From Providencia heimbachae ATCC 35613 (lineage in GTDB: Bacteria > Pseudomonadota > Gammaproteobacteria > Enterobacterales > Enterobacteriaceae): DNA of 64,000 nucleotides. Numbering within the stretch: the stretch's first letter is position 1; each line of letters begins with the position of its first letter. Location: the NCBI RefSeq assembly GCF_001655055.1, contig NZ_LXEW01000037.1, positions 62,001 to 126,000 of the forward strand, in the 5' to 3' direction. Both the position numbers and the translations under genes were made by a program. Positions 33,987-42,673 of this stretch are shown here, one piece after another. The notes under the pieces were generated by a model. That model was not told the DNA's origin. It searched no databases and saw nothing but the letters and a program-made list of their open reading frames with translations.

Positions 33987-34030
33987 TAAGTCACAACGGC
34001 CTAAGCAAAAACTTAGGCCGTTGTGACTTA
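33987..34030. terminator. Perfect 19-bp inverted repeat after the antiporter
   Basis: Arms 33987-34005 and 34012-34030 are perfectly complementary around a 6-nt loop (CAAAAA). No U tract follows, so it may be a weak terminator, an mRNA-stabilising hairpin or a protein site. Confidence 0.55.
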
Positions 34031-34102
34031 TATAAACCGTTAGTTGACAATTTTAATCGAATTGATAATGTAATAAGTCATTATATTTAGGAAAAAACAC
34101 AA

Positions 34103-34150
34103 ATGTCATACGTTGCGGCTTATTCAGTCATTATTATTACCATCACTTAG
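34103..34150 (+). CDS. Putative 15-residue leader peptide of an attenuator
   Basis: ATG at 34103 with AGGA 10 nt upstream encodes MSYVAAYSVIIITIT then TAG. It is rich in Ile/Thr codons (ATT-ATT-ATT-ACC-ATC-ACT). The stop codon directly abuts an anti-terminator strand and a terminator follows. A possible promoter TTGACA..TAATGT lies near 34044-34071. Confidence 0.5.
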   Translation: MSYVAAYSVIIITIT

Positions 34151-34199
34151 TGGCGGGAATAATCTGCATCTTAAACCCGCCAGACAAGGCGGGTTTTTT
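34151..34199 (+). promoter_or_regulatory. Attenuator: antiterminator strand and Rho-independent terminator
   Basis: TGGCGGG (34151-34157) is complementary to CCCGCCA (34176-34182). The latter also pairs with GGCGGG (34188-34193), forming a terminator followed by six T. The two pairings are mutually exclusive, as in translation-controlled attenuators. Confidence 0.65.
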
Positions 34200-34235
34200 G
34201 TTCTTGTCTGGCCAACAATCAGCAAGGAAGTGTTT

Positions 34236-34748
34236 ATGAGTCTCTCTGAAAATAATACCCAAAGTACGCCTGATGATGTTAGGTTGCATTTTCTCTGTGG
34301 CAAAATCGCCTCAGGTAAATCAACGTTAGCAAAACAACTGGCAAGCGATCCAAAAACGATCTTACTGAGTGAAGATGAATGGTTATCAACGCTATATCCT
34401 GGTGAAATAACAAAATTAGCCGACTACATAGAAAAAAGTACGTTGGTTAAAAAAGTATTAAAAAATCATATAAAACAACTTATTAATGCAGGTAATATTG
34501 TTGTGATGGATTTTCCAGCTAATACACCAACTCAGCGAAAATGGTTAAAATCATTAGCTCAGTTTTCAACAACACCTTATATTTTTCATGTGTTAAAAGT
34601 CGAAGATGGTGAGTGCAAAACAAGGCTAATCGCCCGCAATCAAACGAGTGAAAACCCGTTTAAGACTTCAGAAGTAGAATTTGATTTGATTACAGCGCAT
34701 TTTTCTTATCCCAATGAAGATGAGCAACTTATTTGTAAGTATTATTAG
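34236..34748 (+). CDS. P-loop kinase / AAA-type ATP-binding protein
   Basis: A 170-residue protein with a Walker A motif, HFLCGKIASGKSTLAKQLA, near residue 20. A kinase-like lid region (ARNQTSENPF) follows near 140, as in zeta-toxin-like or shikimate-kinase-like small-molecule kinases. The start at 34236 follows AAGGAAG by 8 nt; the longer frame from 34113 would run through the attenuator and is rejected. Substrate unknown. Expression is probably controlled by the leader and terminator just upstream. Confidence 0.75.
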   Translation: MSLSENNTQSTPDDVRLHFLCGKIASGKSTLAKQLASDPKTILLSEDEWLSTLYPGEITKLADYIEKSTLVKKVLKNHIKQLINAGNIVVMDFPANTPTQRKWLKSLAQFSTTPYIFHVLKVEDGECKTRLIARNQTSENPFKTSEVEFDLITAHFSYPNEDEQLICKYY

Positions 34749-34800
34749 TTAACGATTAATTGAAGTGGCTAAAAACATAAGTCACTTCAATCATCTAATA

Positions 34801-35421
34801 TTATTTAGGACGATACATTTTTATATTTTGCTGCTGCTCTATCCAGTAATAATCAGCAGGTCCGCCGGCTCGTAGTAAAGGTTTTTGTCGTGCACAATCA
34901 TACAAACCTTCTTCTAGTGCAGTTTCATCAATATGTATCATCACCACTTCACCCATCACCATCCATGTATCCAATAGGCTGCCGTCAGCACGTTTAAGTT
35001 GTTGGGATTGCGTAACGATACACTCCATTGATACTGGCGTTTGAGCGATACGGGGCGGAGTAACCAAAGTTGATGGCAAAGTTGATAGCTGAGTTAACGC
35101 AAATTCACTTTCACCATGCTCTAGAGTTGCGCTACTTATATTAACTTGTTCGCTAAGGTTAAGTGTTGCAAGGTTATAGACAAACTCCCCTGTTTCAATT
35201 GCATTGGTGACCGAATCTTTTTTTCCTACACTGGAAAACGCCAGAATAGGGGGAGAGTAATTAAAAATATTGAAAAAGCTGTAAGGTGCCAAATTCGTTC
35301 TTCCCGATTTATCGCAGGTCGATATCCAACCTATGGGGCGAGGGCCAATTAATGATGGAATGGGATCATGGGGTAGCCCATGACCTTGAGCTGGTTGGTA
35401 ACTGTAAAATTTGGTTGTCAT
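34801..35421 (-). CDS. Flavin reductase-like FMN-binding split-barrel protein
   Basis: A 206-residue protein. HDPIPSLIGPRPIGWISTCDKSGRTNLAPYSFFN at about 18-50 is the hallmark of the flavoprotein-oxygenase-like split-barrel family. VMGEVVMIHIDE lies near 155, and the end is GGPADYYWIE. An AAAGGAGCC site precedes the ATG. It is transcribed alone, so the substrate or partner oxygenase is unknown. It is a different subfamily from the StyB-like reductase in the catabolic locus. Confidence 0.8.
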   Translation of the reverse strand: MTTKFYSYQPAQGHGLPHDPIPSLIGPRPIGWISTCDKSGRTNLAPYSFFNIFNYSPPILAFSSVGKKDSVTNAIETGEFVYNLATLNLSEQVNISSATLEHGESEFALTQLSTLPSTLVTPPRIAQTPVSMECIVTQSQQLKRADGSLLDTWMVMGEVVMIHIDETALEEGLYDCARQKPLLRAGGPADYYWIEQQQNIKMYRPK

Positions 35422-36045
35422 TATTGGCTCCTTTTTATTTTATTCTACCTGATAATAGAGTTAGGAGTATAAAGTGAAAACGAAAAATGCGGCTAATGTA
35501 TAAATATAGCAGTAAATGGATAAATCACATTTAATAGATAAATAATTTCATTGTTGGTTTTTTTAAATAAAAACACTACTTTTGGTAAATATTAAAATAA
35601 ATTTTAATATCGACAGCCTACATTGTTGCTGACACAAATATTGTGTATCTGCGAGTTAATTTAATATTTTATCTCTATTTGTGGTTTTATTTTCTTTTTG
35701 TGTTTGTTTTTATTTTATAAAATATTATTTTATTTATTAATAGTATATGTGTGTTAATAAATTAATAATTCATATTTTTTAATTTATTTATCTTTATTGG
35801 TCTTATTTTAATGTTTTTAATATAGAAAGTGTGTTTTTTGTTTTTATTATATCTAATTGATAATTAATGATTTAACTTTATTTTTTTAGATTTTAGTTAT
35901 TGGTTTAATTTATTTGATAGGTATTGACTATTGAATTATATAAATTCGATCGATATAAACGTATTTACAGGTTGAATTGATAATTTTATATTCAATTAAA
36001 GTTATGTTCCTTAGTGTTCTAGATATATCCATTTTTTAATTGATT
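35422..36045. other. AT-rich gene-free stretch before the fimbrial locus
   Basis: About 620 bp of very AT-rich sequence with no credible ORF or RNA gene. Such composition upstream of fimbriae is typical of H-NS-silenced control regions. I see no invertible element with paired repeats and no site-specific recombinase gene. Confidence 0.5.
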
Positions 36046-36060
36046 ACCCATAAATTGAGT
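36046..36060 (+). promoter_or_regulatory. MrpJ-type operator upstream of the fimbrial regulator
   Basis: ACCCATAAATTGAGT matches the ACnC-N7-GnGT motif described for Proteus MrpJ, 31 bp before the regulator ATG. Confidence 0.5.
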
Positions 36061-36091
36061 TTGATTAAAATTATTATTTATTGGCCTGTAT

Positions 36092-36373
36092 ATGATGAAA
36101 AATAATATTTTATTACGAAAAGAAATTGGTTTGTTTTTAAAGTCAGCAAGAATAAATAAATCATTAACTGGATTTCAATTGGGAGAGCTATTACGAATTA
36201 GTCAACAGCAAATATCACGTTACGAAAGAGGTGAAACGGGAATTAATATTGAAACTCTCGATACATTATTGACGGTTCTCGATAAAGATTGGTCTGAATT
36301 TTTCTTTAAGGTGCTTGTTAATTATTCAGATGAAATCGCTGATATAAAAACTCACAATGATTTTATTTATTAA
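36092..36373 (+). CDS. MrpJ-like XRE-family fimbrial regulator
   Basis: A 93-residue protein, essentially one Cro/CI-type HTH: RINKSLTGFQLGELLRISQQQISRYERGETGINIETLDTLL at about 26-66. The order LTGxQLxxLLxISQQQISRYExG is the signature of MrpJ paralogues, which Proteus and Providencia fimbrial operons carry to switch from motility (flhDC repression) to adherence. Here it precedes the major subunit rather than ending the operon. Matching operators lie before it and before the fimbrial subunit gene. The start could be either of two adjacent ATGs. Confidence 0.82.
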   Translation: MMKNNILLRKEIGLFLKSARINKSLTGFQLGELLRISQQQISRYERGETGINIETLDTLLTVLDKDWSEFFFKVLVNYSDEIADIKTHNDFIY

Positions 36374-36440
36374 AATTGATTTTTGAGTACTTAATTAAAT
36401 TAGTAGTCAGTCGCTATTTGTTTTTTATAAAGTCTTAATT

Positions 36441-36455
36441 ACCCATTAAATGAGT
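36441..36455 (+). promoter_or_regulatory. MrpJ-type operator upstream of the fimbrial operon
   Basis: ACCCATTAAATGAGT again fits ACnC-N7-GnGT and differs from the first site at two positions. It is 119 bp before the major subunit ATG. Confidence 0.5.
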
Positions 36456-36573
36456 ATTTTGTCTATTTTTATAAATATATCCATTAATTATCAATTAGCT
36501 ATGTATTTTTAGTTATTGGTTTTTTAATGGCGCATCTATTTGTATACGAAATTTTAATTGAAAGGAAAAGTAT

Positions 36574-37125
36574 ATGACGCTCACTAAAGCTGCATTATTG
36601 ACGACATTCTTAACATCAACAATTTCATTTACGGTTATGGCGGATAATACCGGAACAGTTGATTTTACGGGGACTGTCGTTAGTACGCCCTGTAATATTG
36701 CCCCCTCTTCGTTGAAACAAGTTATTGATTTTGGACAATTATCCCGAAGAGCACTTGAGAATGGACGAGTTGCAGAGGTAGATTTTGATATTAAATTTAC
36801 GGGTTGTGATTTTACTGATTTTACGACAGATGCTGCAGGTAAACCTGTCGCAGTTAAATCGATGGAGCTCGTTTTTACGGGACAAAGTTACGCGGATCTA
36901 GCCAATACATTGCTGTCAACATCAGCAGGAAATACCAATAATGTCGGGGTTGGAATAGATGGGTTCGAATTTGGTAAGGCAAAGGATGTGCTCTCACGTA
37001 TTATCAATAAAAAGGGTGATAACGTATTAACATTCAAAGCATTAGCTAAGGCTGTTGACACGACTAGGAGCGTTGCTGAAGGTAAATTTAGCGCAACGTC
37101 AAACTTCCGTATTACTTACCAATAA
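36574..37125 (+). CDS. Fimbrial major subunit
   Basis: A 183-residue type-1-family pilin. Signal peptide of about 23 residues (...SFTVMA|DNTG), then DFTGTVVSTPCNI with the first Cys of the pilin disulfide and FTGCDF with the second. The C-terminal beta-strand ends FRITYQ, with the penultimate Tyr used by the chaperone. AAAGGAAAAG precedes the ATG. It is first in a chaperone-usher operon. Confidence 0.88.
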   Translation: MTLTKAALLTTFLTSTISFTVMADNTGTVDFTGTVVSTPCNIAPSSLKQVIDFGQLSRRALENGRVAEVDFDIKFTGCDFTDFTTDAAGKPVAVKSMELVFTGQSYADLANTLLSTSAGNTNNVGVGIDGFEFGKAKDVLSRIINKKGDNVLTFKALAKAVDTTRSVAEGKFSATSNFRITYQ

Positions 37126-37189
37126 TCATGTTGATTGCCCGCCAGTGTAGTGCTGGCGGTACAACAAGGTGTGGATATCGGAGGGGATT

Positions 37190-37771
37190 GTGATTGTTTA
37201 TCAACAGCTTGGTCGTCAAATAATGTTATTTATTGTCGCCTATGTTTTTTTGTACCCAGCCGCTTATTCGGCCAAAGAGATGAGTCTACGAGATATCAAT
37301 GCGATGGCATTTATGACCGGAAATGTGATTGCAACACCTTGCTCAATCGTTATGCAAAATCGTTATCAATCGATTGATTTTTCATCGTTAGCATTAACAA
37401 TGCTATCGACTAAAACTCAACGAGAACAACATAACCAGCCTTTTATCATTGAATTGCGTGACTGCGGAAGTATTTACTCTTCTATGGATCATAAAACATG
37501 GGTAATTCGTTTTGCTGGACAAAGTGCGGAGCATATTAATGGTTTCGCCTTGCAAGGCGCTTCTCGTGGTCTAGGTGTTTCTGTTCTTGATAACGCACTC
37601 AATGTACTGATACCAAATCAATATTATTCTTTGTCTGACAATGTGTTACGACAAGATAAATCAGGTAATACACTCCTTTTACGCTATTTCCTTCGTTTAG
37701 AACTGACAGGGCAGCCCATTCAAGCGGGTAACTATCAGGGATTGATTCGTTTTTATATCGATTACCAGTAA
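37190..37771 (+). CDS. Fimbrial minor subunit
   Basis: A pilin-like protein of 193 residues when started at the GTG at 37190, which has GGAGG 5 nt upstream. A hydrophobic signal (QIMLFIVAYVFLYPAAYSA) is followed by GNVIATPCSI and LRDCGS cysteines, and the end is RFYIDYQ. The open frame extends a further 7 codons upstream to a GTG at 37169. It sits between the major subunit and the usher, where assembly terminators or second pilins are often encoded. Confidence 0.75.
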   Translation: MIVYQQLGRQIMLFIVAYVFLYPAAYSAKEMSLRDINAMAFMTGNVIATPCSIVMQNRYQSIDFSSLALTMLSTKTQREQHNQPFIIELRDCGSIYSSMDHKTWVIRFAGQSAEHINGFALQGASRGLGVSVLDNALNVLIPNQYYSLSDNVLRQDKSGNTLLLRYFLRLELTGQPIQAGNYQGLIRFYIDYQ

Positions 37772-37842
37772 ATCACGAATGGGTATTTTTGCGGGTTCTT
37801 CTTTTGGGGAAGTCATTTATCGTATTTAGGATGGAATAGAGC

Positions 37843-40383
37843 ATGATGTTCAAACTTAGCTTTAGATTGAATCAAATCAGACAGGCTGTTGTATTGGCAT
37901 TTAGCATAACAACGTGTGCGGCTTATGCTACCGAATTCAATACGGAAATGTTGGATGCGGAAGATATTCAAAATATTGATATGAGCCAGTTTTCCGTAGC
38001 AGGGTATGTGCCACCGGGTGAGTATGTTTTAACAGTATTTGTCAATGGGTTACGTTTAGGGATGCCTCGTAGTATTGCTGTTTATGAACGCCCAGTAGCG
38101 AGTCAAGGGACAGAAAAAAATATCACCACCGCGAGTGCGCCGTCCCAGCGGGTTTGCCTTCCTTCTGATATGAGAGATTTGATGGGTTTAAAAGCATCAA
38201 TCGCAGAAAAACTCGGGACTTACCATGAAGGTAAATGCTTAGATTTTTCCTCGTTAGCGGGAGTGCAGGAAAAAATAACATTATCTTCGTTGTCGCTGAA
38301 AATAACGATTCCTCAAATGTGGATGGAATATCGTGACCCTTACTGGGTTCCACCGACATTATGGGAAGAGGGGATTAATGGTGCTTTTGTCGACTACAGT
38401 GCGAATGTGTCTGGAACCAAAGAACACGATGGTACGAAGCGCGTTTATTTATCCACCAACGGCACGGCTGGGGTTAACCTAAGTTCGTGGCGGTTTCGGG
38501 GTGACTACAATGCAACCTACCAAAAGCAGCGTGGGGGATACGACCCGCAAGAAACACATCAATTTGATTTTTCTCGATTATATGCTTTCACTTCACTCAA
38601 AAATTCTGCGGCTATATTAACCGTTGGGGAGAATTATTTTTACTCTGACATTTTTGAATCTTGGCAATACACGGGAATTTCTCTCGAAAGTGATGATCGC
38701 ATGTTGCCGCCTAAATTGGTGGGCTATGCGCCTGAAGTTATTGGGGTAGCTAACACCAATGCGATCGTTATTGTCCGTAGCCAAGATAGGATCATCTCTG
38801 AAACGGCGGTTCCTCCAGGGCCTTTTCGCATTCAAACCCTCGATAGTGGTATTCGTGGCATGTTAGATGTCACCGTGCGCGAAGAAAATGGCGAAGAGAA
38901 AAAATTCAGTTTGAGCACAGCTTCTTTACCTTATTTAACTCGCCCGGGCAGAATGGTGTACAAACTTGCGGTAGGTAAAACGCGTTATGACAATCGCCAT
39001 TTAACCGGGGAGCCAGTTATTAATGGTGAGTTTTCTTATGGTGTTTCAAATGCTTGGTCATTATATGGTGGTACGCAGCTCAACGGTTATTATCAAAGCA
39101 CAGCACTGGGTATTGGGCGTGATTTATTTTCCATTGGCGCGGTTTCTATTGATATTACGCAATCCTTTTCTGATTTGCCGGATCAGCGATTGCAAGGGCG
39201 CTCATATCGTGTGAATTACGCGAAATCTTTTGATGATTTACGAACGGATATTACCTTTGCAGGATACCGTTTTGCCGATAAAGAGTACCGTACTTTAACC
39301 CAGTTTATGGATGAGGATAGAACTGGGCAGGCAACGCGGGCAGCGAAAGAAAATTATCAGGTTTATCTCAATAAATACTTCGATAATTTTAATATTTCAA
39401 TGAATTATCAATACAGTACCTATTGGCAGGACGATCCCCAAACTCAGTATGGTTTATATGCAAATACCGGAATAAGTTTTCCCTTACTTTCGCAATATGA
39501 TGCCAACCTCTCATTAGCAGCAACGAGAACGGAGCGTGATAACGGTTATGAAGATGATGCGATTAATTTATATTTAAGCATCCCACTTTATCATGGTCAT
39601 AGTTTAACTTTTTCTGAACTCTATTCGCGTTCATCAGGAAATAATCAATATAACCACAATATCGGATATAGCGGTTATGGCGAGGGGCATAATTATAATT
39701 TCAGCGCTGGTTACAACCATGGTCAAGAGATGGATAACCAATCCAGCCTAAGTGGTTTTTACTCACGAGATTTATCTCAAGCAAATATTTCTGCGAATGC
39801 CAGCTATGTTCCTCATCAATATCGCAGCATAGGCGCATCAATCAATAGTGGTATTACCGTAACTTCACGAGGTGCGGCCTTACATCGTTCCGCAAATGGG
39901 GACACTCGATTGATGATAGATACGCCAAATGTCAGCGGTATTCCTATCGATAATGGTGTGATTAAAACGAATACGTTTGGACTAGCGGTTATTCCAAACG
40001 TAAATAGTTACCGCAAATCAGTCGCATCAATCAATACCAGCAAGCTTCCCGACAATATTGAAACCTTAGATTCGACAACGGATATCACGTTGACTAAAGG
40101 TGCCATTGGCTATCGCAGCTTTACGGTGATGCAAGGTGAAAAATTATTCGCAGTTTTAGCGCTAACGAATGGCAAAAATCCACCGTTTGGTGCCAGTGTG
40201 CGCAATGCAGATAACCAAGAGCTAGGAATTGTTGGGGAAGAAGGGGGGACTTGGTTAGTCGGTGTTTCACCACATGAAAAATTATCGGTTTATTGGAATA
40301 ACCAAAGACAGTGCGAATTAGCATTACCTGAAAAGCTTAATTCGACATCTAGTTTGATTTTATTACCCTGTGTTACACCATGA
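37843..40383 (+). CDS. Fimbrial outer-membrane usher
   Basis: An 846-residue usher. Signal peptide of about 30 residues (...CAAYA|TEFN), N-terminal chaperone-binding domain, then a 24-strand barrel with an internal plug (VPPGPFRIQTLDSGIRGMLDVTVREENGEE near 325). C-terminal domains contain KGAIGYRSFTVMQGEKLFAVLALTNGKNPPFGASV and a paired-Cys ending (QCELALP...LPCVTP). This is the usual FimD/MrpC layout. Confidence 0.93.
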   Translation: MMFKLSFRLNQIRQAVVLAFSITTCAAYATEFNTEMLDAEDIQNIDMSQFSVAGYVPPGEYVLTVFVNGLRLGMPRSIAVYERPVASQGTEKNITTASAPSQRVCLPSDMRDLMGLKASIAEKLGTYHEGKCLDFSSLAGVQEKITLSSLSLKITIPQMWMEYRDPYWVPPTLWEEGINGAFVDYSANVSGTKEHDGTKRVYLSTNGTAGVNLSSWRFRGDYNATYQKQRGGYDPQETHQFDFSRLYAFTSLKNSAAILTVGENYFYSDIFESWQYTGISLESDDRMLPPKLVGYAPEVIGVANTNAIVIVRSQDRIISETAVPPGPFRIQTLDSGIRGMLDVTVREENGEEKKFSLSTASLPYLTRPGRMVYKLAVGKTRYDNRHLTGEPVINGEFSYGVSNAWSLYGGTQLNGYYQSTALGIGRDLFSIGAVSIDITQSFSDLPDQRLQGRSYRVNYAKSFDDLRTDITFAGYRFADKEYRTLTQFMDEDRTGQATRAAKENYQVYLNKYFDNFNISMNYQYSTYWQDDPQTQYGLYANTGISFPLLSQYDANLSLAATRTERDNGYEDDAINLYLSIPLYHGHSLTFSELYSRSSGNNQYNHNIGYSGYGEGHNYNFSAGYNHGQEMDNQSSLSGFYSRDLSQANISANASYVPHQYRSIGASINSGITVTSRGAALHRSANGDTRLMIDTPNVSGIPIDNGVIKTNTFGLAVIPNVNSYRKSVASINTSKLPDNIETLDSTTDITLTKGAIGYRSFTVMQGEKLFAVLALTNGKNPPFGASVRNADNQELGIVGEEGGTWLVGVSPHEKLSVYWNNQRQCELALPEKLNSTSSLILLPCVTP

Positions 40384-40409
40384 TTTAATTCATTTTTATA
40401 AGGTAAGTT

Positions 40410-41147
40410 ATGTTGAATTTAACGTTATATCGTCAATTTTTCACACTATTTTTATTGATCATATTATTGGTATCGATAAATGCATACAGTGCGGTGACAC
40501 TGGATAGAACGCGTATTATTTTTCAAGGAAGCGAAAAATCAATCAATATTAGGATAGCCAATGACAATCCAGAAGAGGCATATTTAGCCCAAAGTTGGAT
40601 TGAAGATTTACAGGGAAATAAACTCGCAAAAGGCGCGTTACTTGCTACTCCACCTCTGCAACGTATTGAGCCAAATAGCTACAGTTTAGTGCGTTTAAGT
40701 GCGACCCCTTTACTCGGTCAATTACCACAAGATAGAGAATCGGTATTTTATTTCAATCTGCGTGAAATTCCACCAAAGCCAGATGAGGAAAATACATTAC
40801 AAATTGCTTTGCAATCACGGGTGAAATTATTTTATCGCCCAGCGACTATTTTGGCTGAATCACAAACTAAATGGCCGCAAAAAATCACCTTACATCGAAT
40901 AAATAAAGGTTACCGTCTTAATAATACGACACCCTTTAATCTCACTGTTATTGGCTTGGGGAATAGTCGAAAGCAGTCAGAGCAAAGTGACTTTGATGTG
41001 GTGATGATCCCGCCTAAATCGACTCATGACATCCCATCTCAGGCATTAACCACACCTTATGTTACTTACATTAATGATTACGGCGGAAAACCGACATTAG
41101 CATTTAGTTGCCAGAGTGAGATCTGCACTGTGACTGGAGAGCAGTAA
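40410..41147 (+). CDS. Periplasmic fimbrial chaperone
   Basis: A 245-residue PapD-like chaperone. Signal peptide to about 27 (..NAYSA|VTLDRTRIIF), then DRTRIIFQGSEKSINIRIAN (subunit-anchoring Arg/Lys region), QSWIED, PPLQRIEPNSYSLVRL and FYFNLREIPPKP, the conserved chaperone signature. C-terminal TPYVTYINDYGGKPTLAFSC carries a cysteine pair. It follows the usher by 27 bp. Confidence 0.93.
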   Translation: MLNLTLYRQFFTLFLLIILLVSINAYSAVTLDRTRIIFQGSEKSINIRIANDNPEEAYLAQSWIEDLQGNKLAKGALLATPPLQRIEPNSYSLVRLSATPLLGQLPQDRESVFYFNLREIPPKPDEENTLQIALQSRVKLFYRPATILAESQTKWPQKITLHRINKGYRLNNTTPFNLTVIGLGNSRKQSEQSDFDVVMIPPKSTHDIPSQALTTPYVTYINDYGGKPTLAFSCQSEICTVTGEQ

Positions 41148-41177
41148 TTTTACGCATCGAAGATAAGGGGGGAATGA

Positions 41178-41600
41178 ATGATGAATCAACGCAGAGTAAC
41201 AATGATTTTGAAATGGCTAGGGCTACTCGTCGTCGCCAACCTACATTATAGCACTATGGCGGCATCACTTGATCTCAATACCCCAATTGATGAATCAAGG
41301 TATGAAGCATCGCAGCAAGGTTGGCTAATGGTGAATGCAACCGTTTTTAATGCGCCGTGTAATTTACAAATAAAAGCCCATTTAACCCTAACAGAATGCG
41401 GTGCTGGGAATGTATTTCACCAAACAGATGTACTCTATGAGACGGCGAAAACACCGGTTATTGTGCAATTTTATGATGCACAAAAAGAGCAAATTATTAG
41501 CCACGATACCCTAAGTTTAAGCAATGGCGATAACCCAATTAAGCTACCGTTATTGGTTGAAAAACAGCATTCACTGCGATTAGAGGTTATCTATGAATAA
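41178..41600 (+). CDS. Fimbrial minor subunit (short, pilin-like)
   Basis: A 140-residue secreted protein with a signal peptide (...NLHYSTMA|ASLD) and an N-terminal pilin strand (GWLMVNATVFNAPCNLQI). A Cys pair (PCNL, TECG) and the C-terminal strand LRLEVIYE are present. It is shorter than typical pilins and resembles MrpE/F-type adaptor subunits. The start may be 41178 or the adjacent ATG at 41181. It overlaps the next gene by 8 bp. Confidence 0.75.
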   Translation: MMNQRRVTMILKWLGLLVVANLHYSTMAASLDLNTPIDESRYEASQQGWLMVNATVFNAPCNLQIKAHLTLTECGAGNVFHQTDVLYETAKTPVIVQFYDAQKEQIISHDTLSLSNGDNPIKLPLLVEKQHSLRLEVIYE

Positions 41601-42126
41601 GTGGATTACTTTAATTAGGGGATCGCTAATGCTGATTTTCCTCATGATACCTTGCCTATCTCTTGCGAATAGCCTTGATGTTGAATTTAGCGGTGTTCTT
41701 ATTCGCGCCTCTTGCCAAGTTACAACGGAGTCTATTAATAAAAAAGTTCAGCTTAATAATTTGCGAAGAAAATTTATTAATGAAAATCAACAAAGTGAAG
41801 TAACGCCATTTTATATTGGCATAGAAAAATGTAGTTCAGTTGACCTATACAAAATGATTAAATTTACTTGGCAAAGTAATCAGTTGGTAATGATTGATGG
41901 GCAAAGCTATTTATTGACGCAAGGAAGTAGCAATGCGGTTTTAGGGTTAGTTAATCGTGATGGTGACCCCATAATTTGGAATGCGGCACGAAAAGTAGGC
42001 AGTGTCTCGATTATCGATAGCGAACAGCGGTTAGCTTTTGGGGCTTTTATACGAAAACCGGCATCGGGTGAAGTAAAAGAGGGGGATTTTTCAACTCAAG
42101 TAACCTTTGCCGTGGAGTATGAATAG
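41593..42126 (+). CDS. Fimbrial minor subunit
   Basis: A 177-residue pilin with a signal peptide (...MIPCLSLA|NSLDVEF), GVLIRASCQV and IEKCSS cysteines, and a C-terminal FAVEYE strand. It overlaps the upstream gene by 8 bp, indicating coupled translation. Confidence 0.82.
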   Translation: MNKWITLIRGSLMLIFLMIPCLSLANSLDVEFSGVLIRASCQVTTESINKKVQLNNLRRKFINENQQSEVTPFYIGIEKCSSVDLYKMIKFTWQSNQLVMIDGQSYLLTQGSSNAVLGLVNRDGDPIIWNAARKVGSVSIIDSEQRLAFGAFIRKPASGEVKEGDFSTQVTFAVEYE

Positions 42127-42659
42127 TGAAAACAATCAATAAACTCACAAAGTTATTTTTCCAAATATTATTGCTTGTCCCTTTAATTGGGCAAGCGGAT
42201 GTTTTTGTTGAGGTTACTGCAACCATGGTTCCGCCGACCTGTAATATTCGTAGTGAGGATAATAGTTCACCTCTGAAAATCAGCTTTGGTACCCACAATA
42301 TTGATAACCTCGATACATTGGCCATTAACAAGGATTTTCCACTTTATATTACGGGCTGCGATTTTAGTCAGGAGTTAGCGGTGATATTGAACCCTAAAGG
42401 TTATAGCACTTTTATTTATAACGGTCGGCTGATTTTAGCAACCAGTACCGAGGGGTTAGGCGTTAATATCAATGATGTGACTGGTGGCACTGTGCGAGCC
42501 TTAGAAGTGAATCAAATTCAGCGTATTTATCCAGAAAAAATTGATACGGCAGAATACCGAGTTGATTTACAAGCGCAATTAGTTAATACATTACCGGTAA
42601 ATCAATTAGTTGCAGGGCCATTTACCTCTACCATGATGATTTTAGTCACTTATTACTAG
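42126..42659 (+). CDS. Fimbrial minor subunit (GTG start)
   Basis: A 177-residue pilin. The GTG start overlaps the upstream TAG by one base (TAGTG) with GGAG about 9 nt before. Signal peptide (...LVPLIGQA|DVFVEV), VTATMVPPTCNI, TGCDF and an ending ILVTYY mark a pilin fold. It is probably a tip-fibrillum adaptor next to the adhesin. Confidence 0.82.
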   Translation: MKTINKLTKLFFQILLLVPLIGQADVFVEVTATMVPPTCNIRSEDNSSPLKISFGTHNIDNLDTLAINKDFPLYITGCDFSQELAVILNPKGYSTFIYNGRLILATSTEGLGVNINDVTGGTVRALEVNQIQRIYPEKIDTAEYRVDLQAQLVNTLPVNQLVAGPFTSTMMILVTYY

Positions 42660-42673
42660 TGGGAATTGACGTT

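Noticed and set aside
34113-34235. 41-codon upstream extension of the P-loop kinase
   Set aside because: It would translate through the terminator hairpin; the ATG at 34236 has a strong ribosome-binding site.
35422-36573. Invertible fimbrial promoter element
   Set aside because: No pair of long inverted repeats and no MrpI/FimB-type recombinase gene was seen; shared short motifs are better explained as operators.
37135-37377. 80-codon ORF overlapping the second fimbrial gene
   Set aside because: It is out of frame with a clear pilin gene and shows no signal peptide or pilin features.
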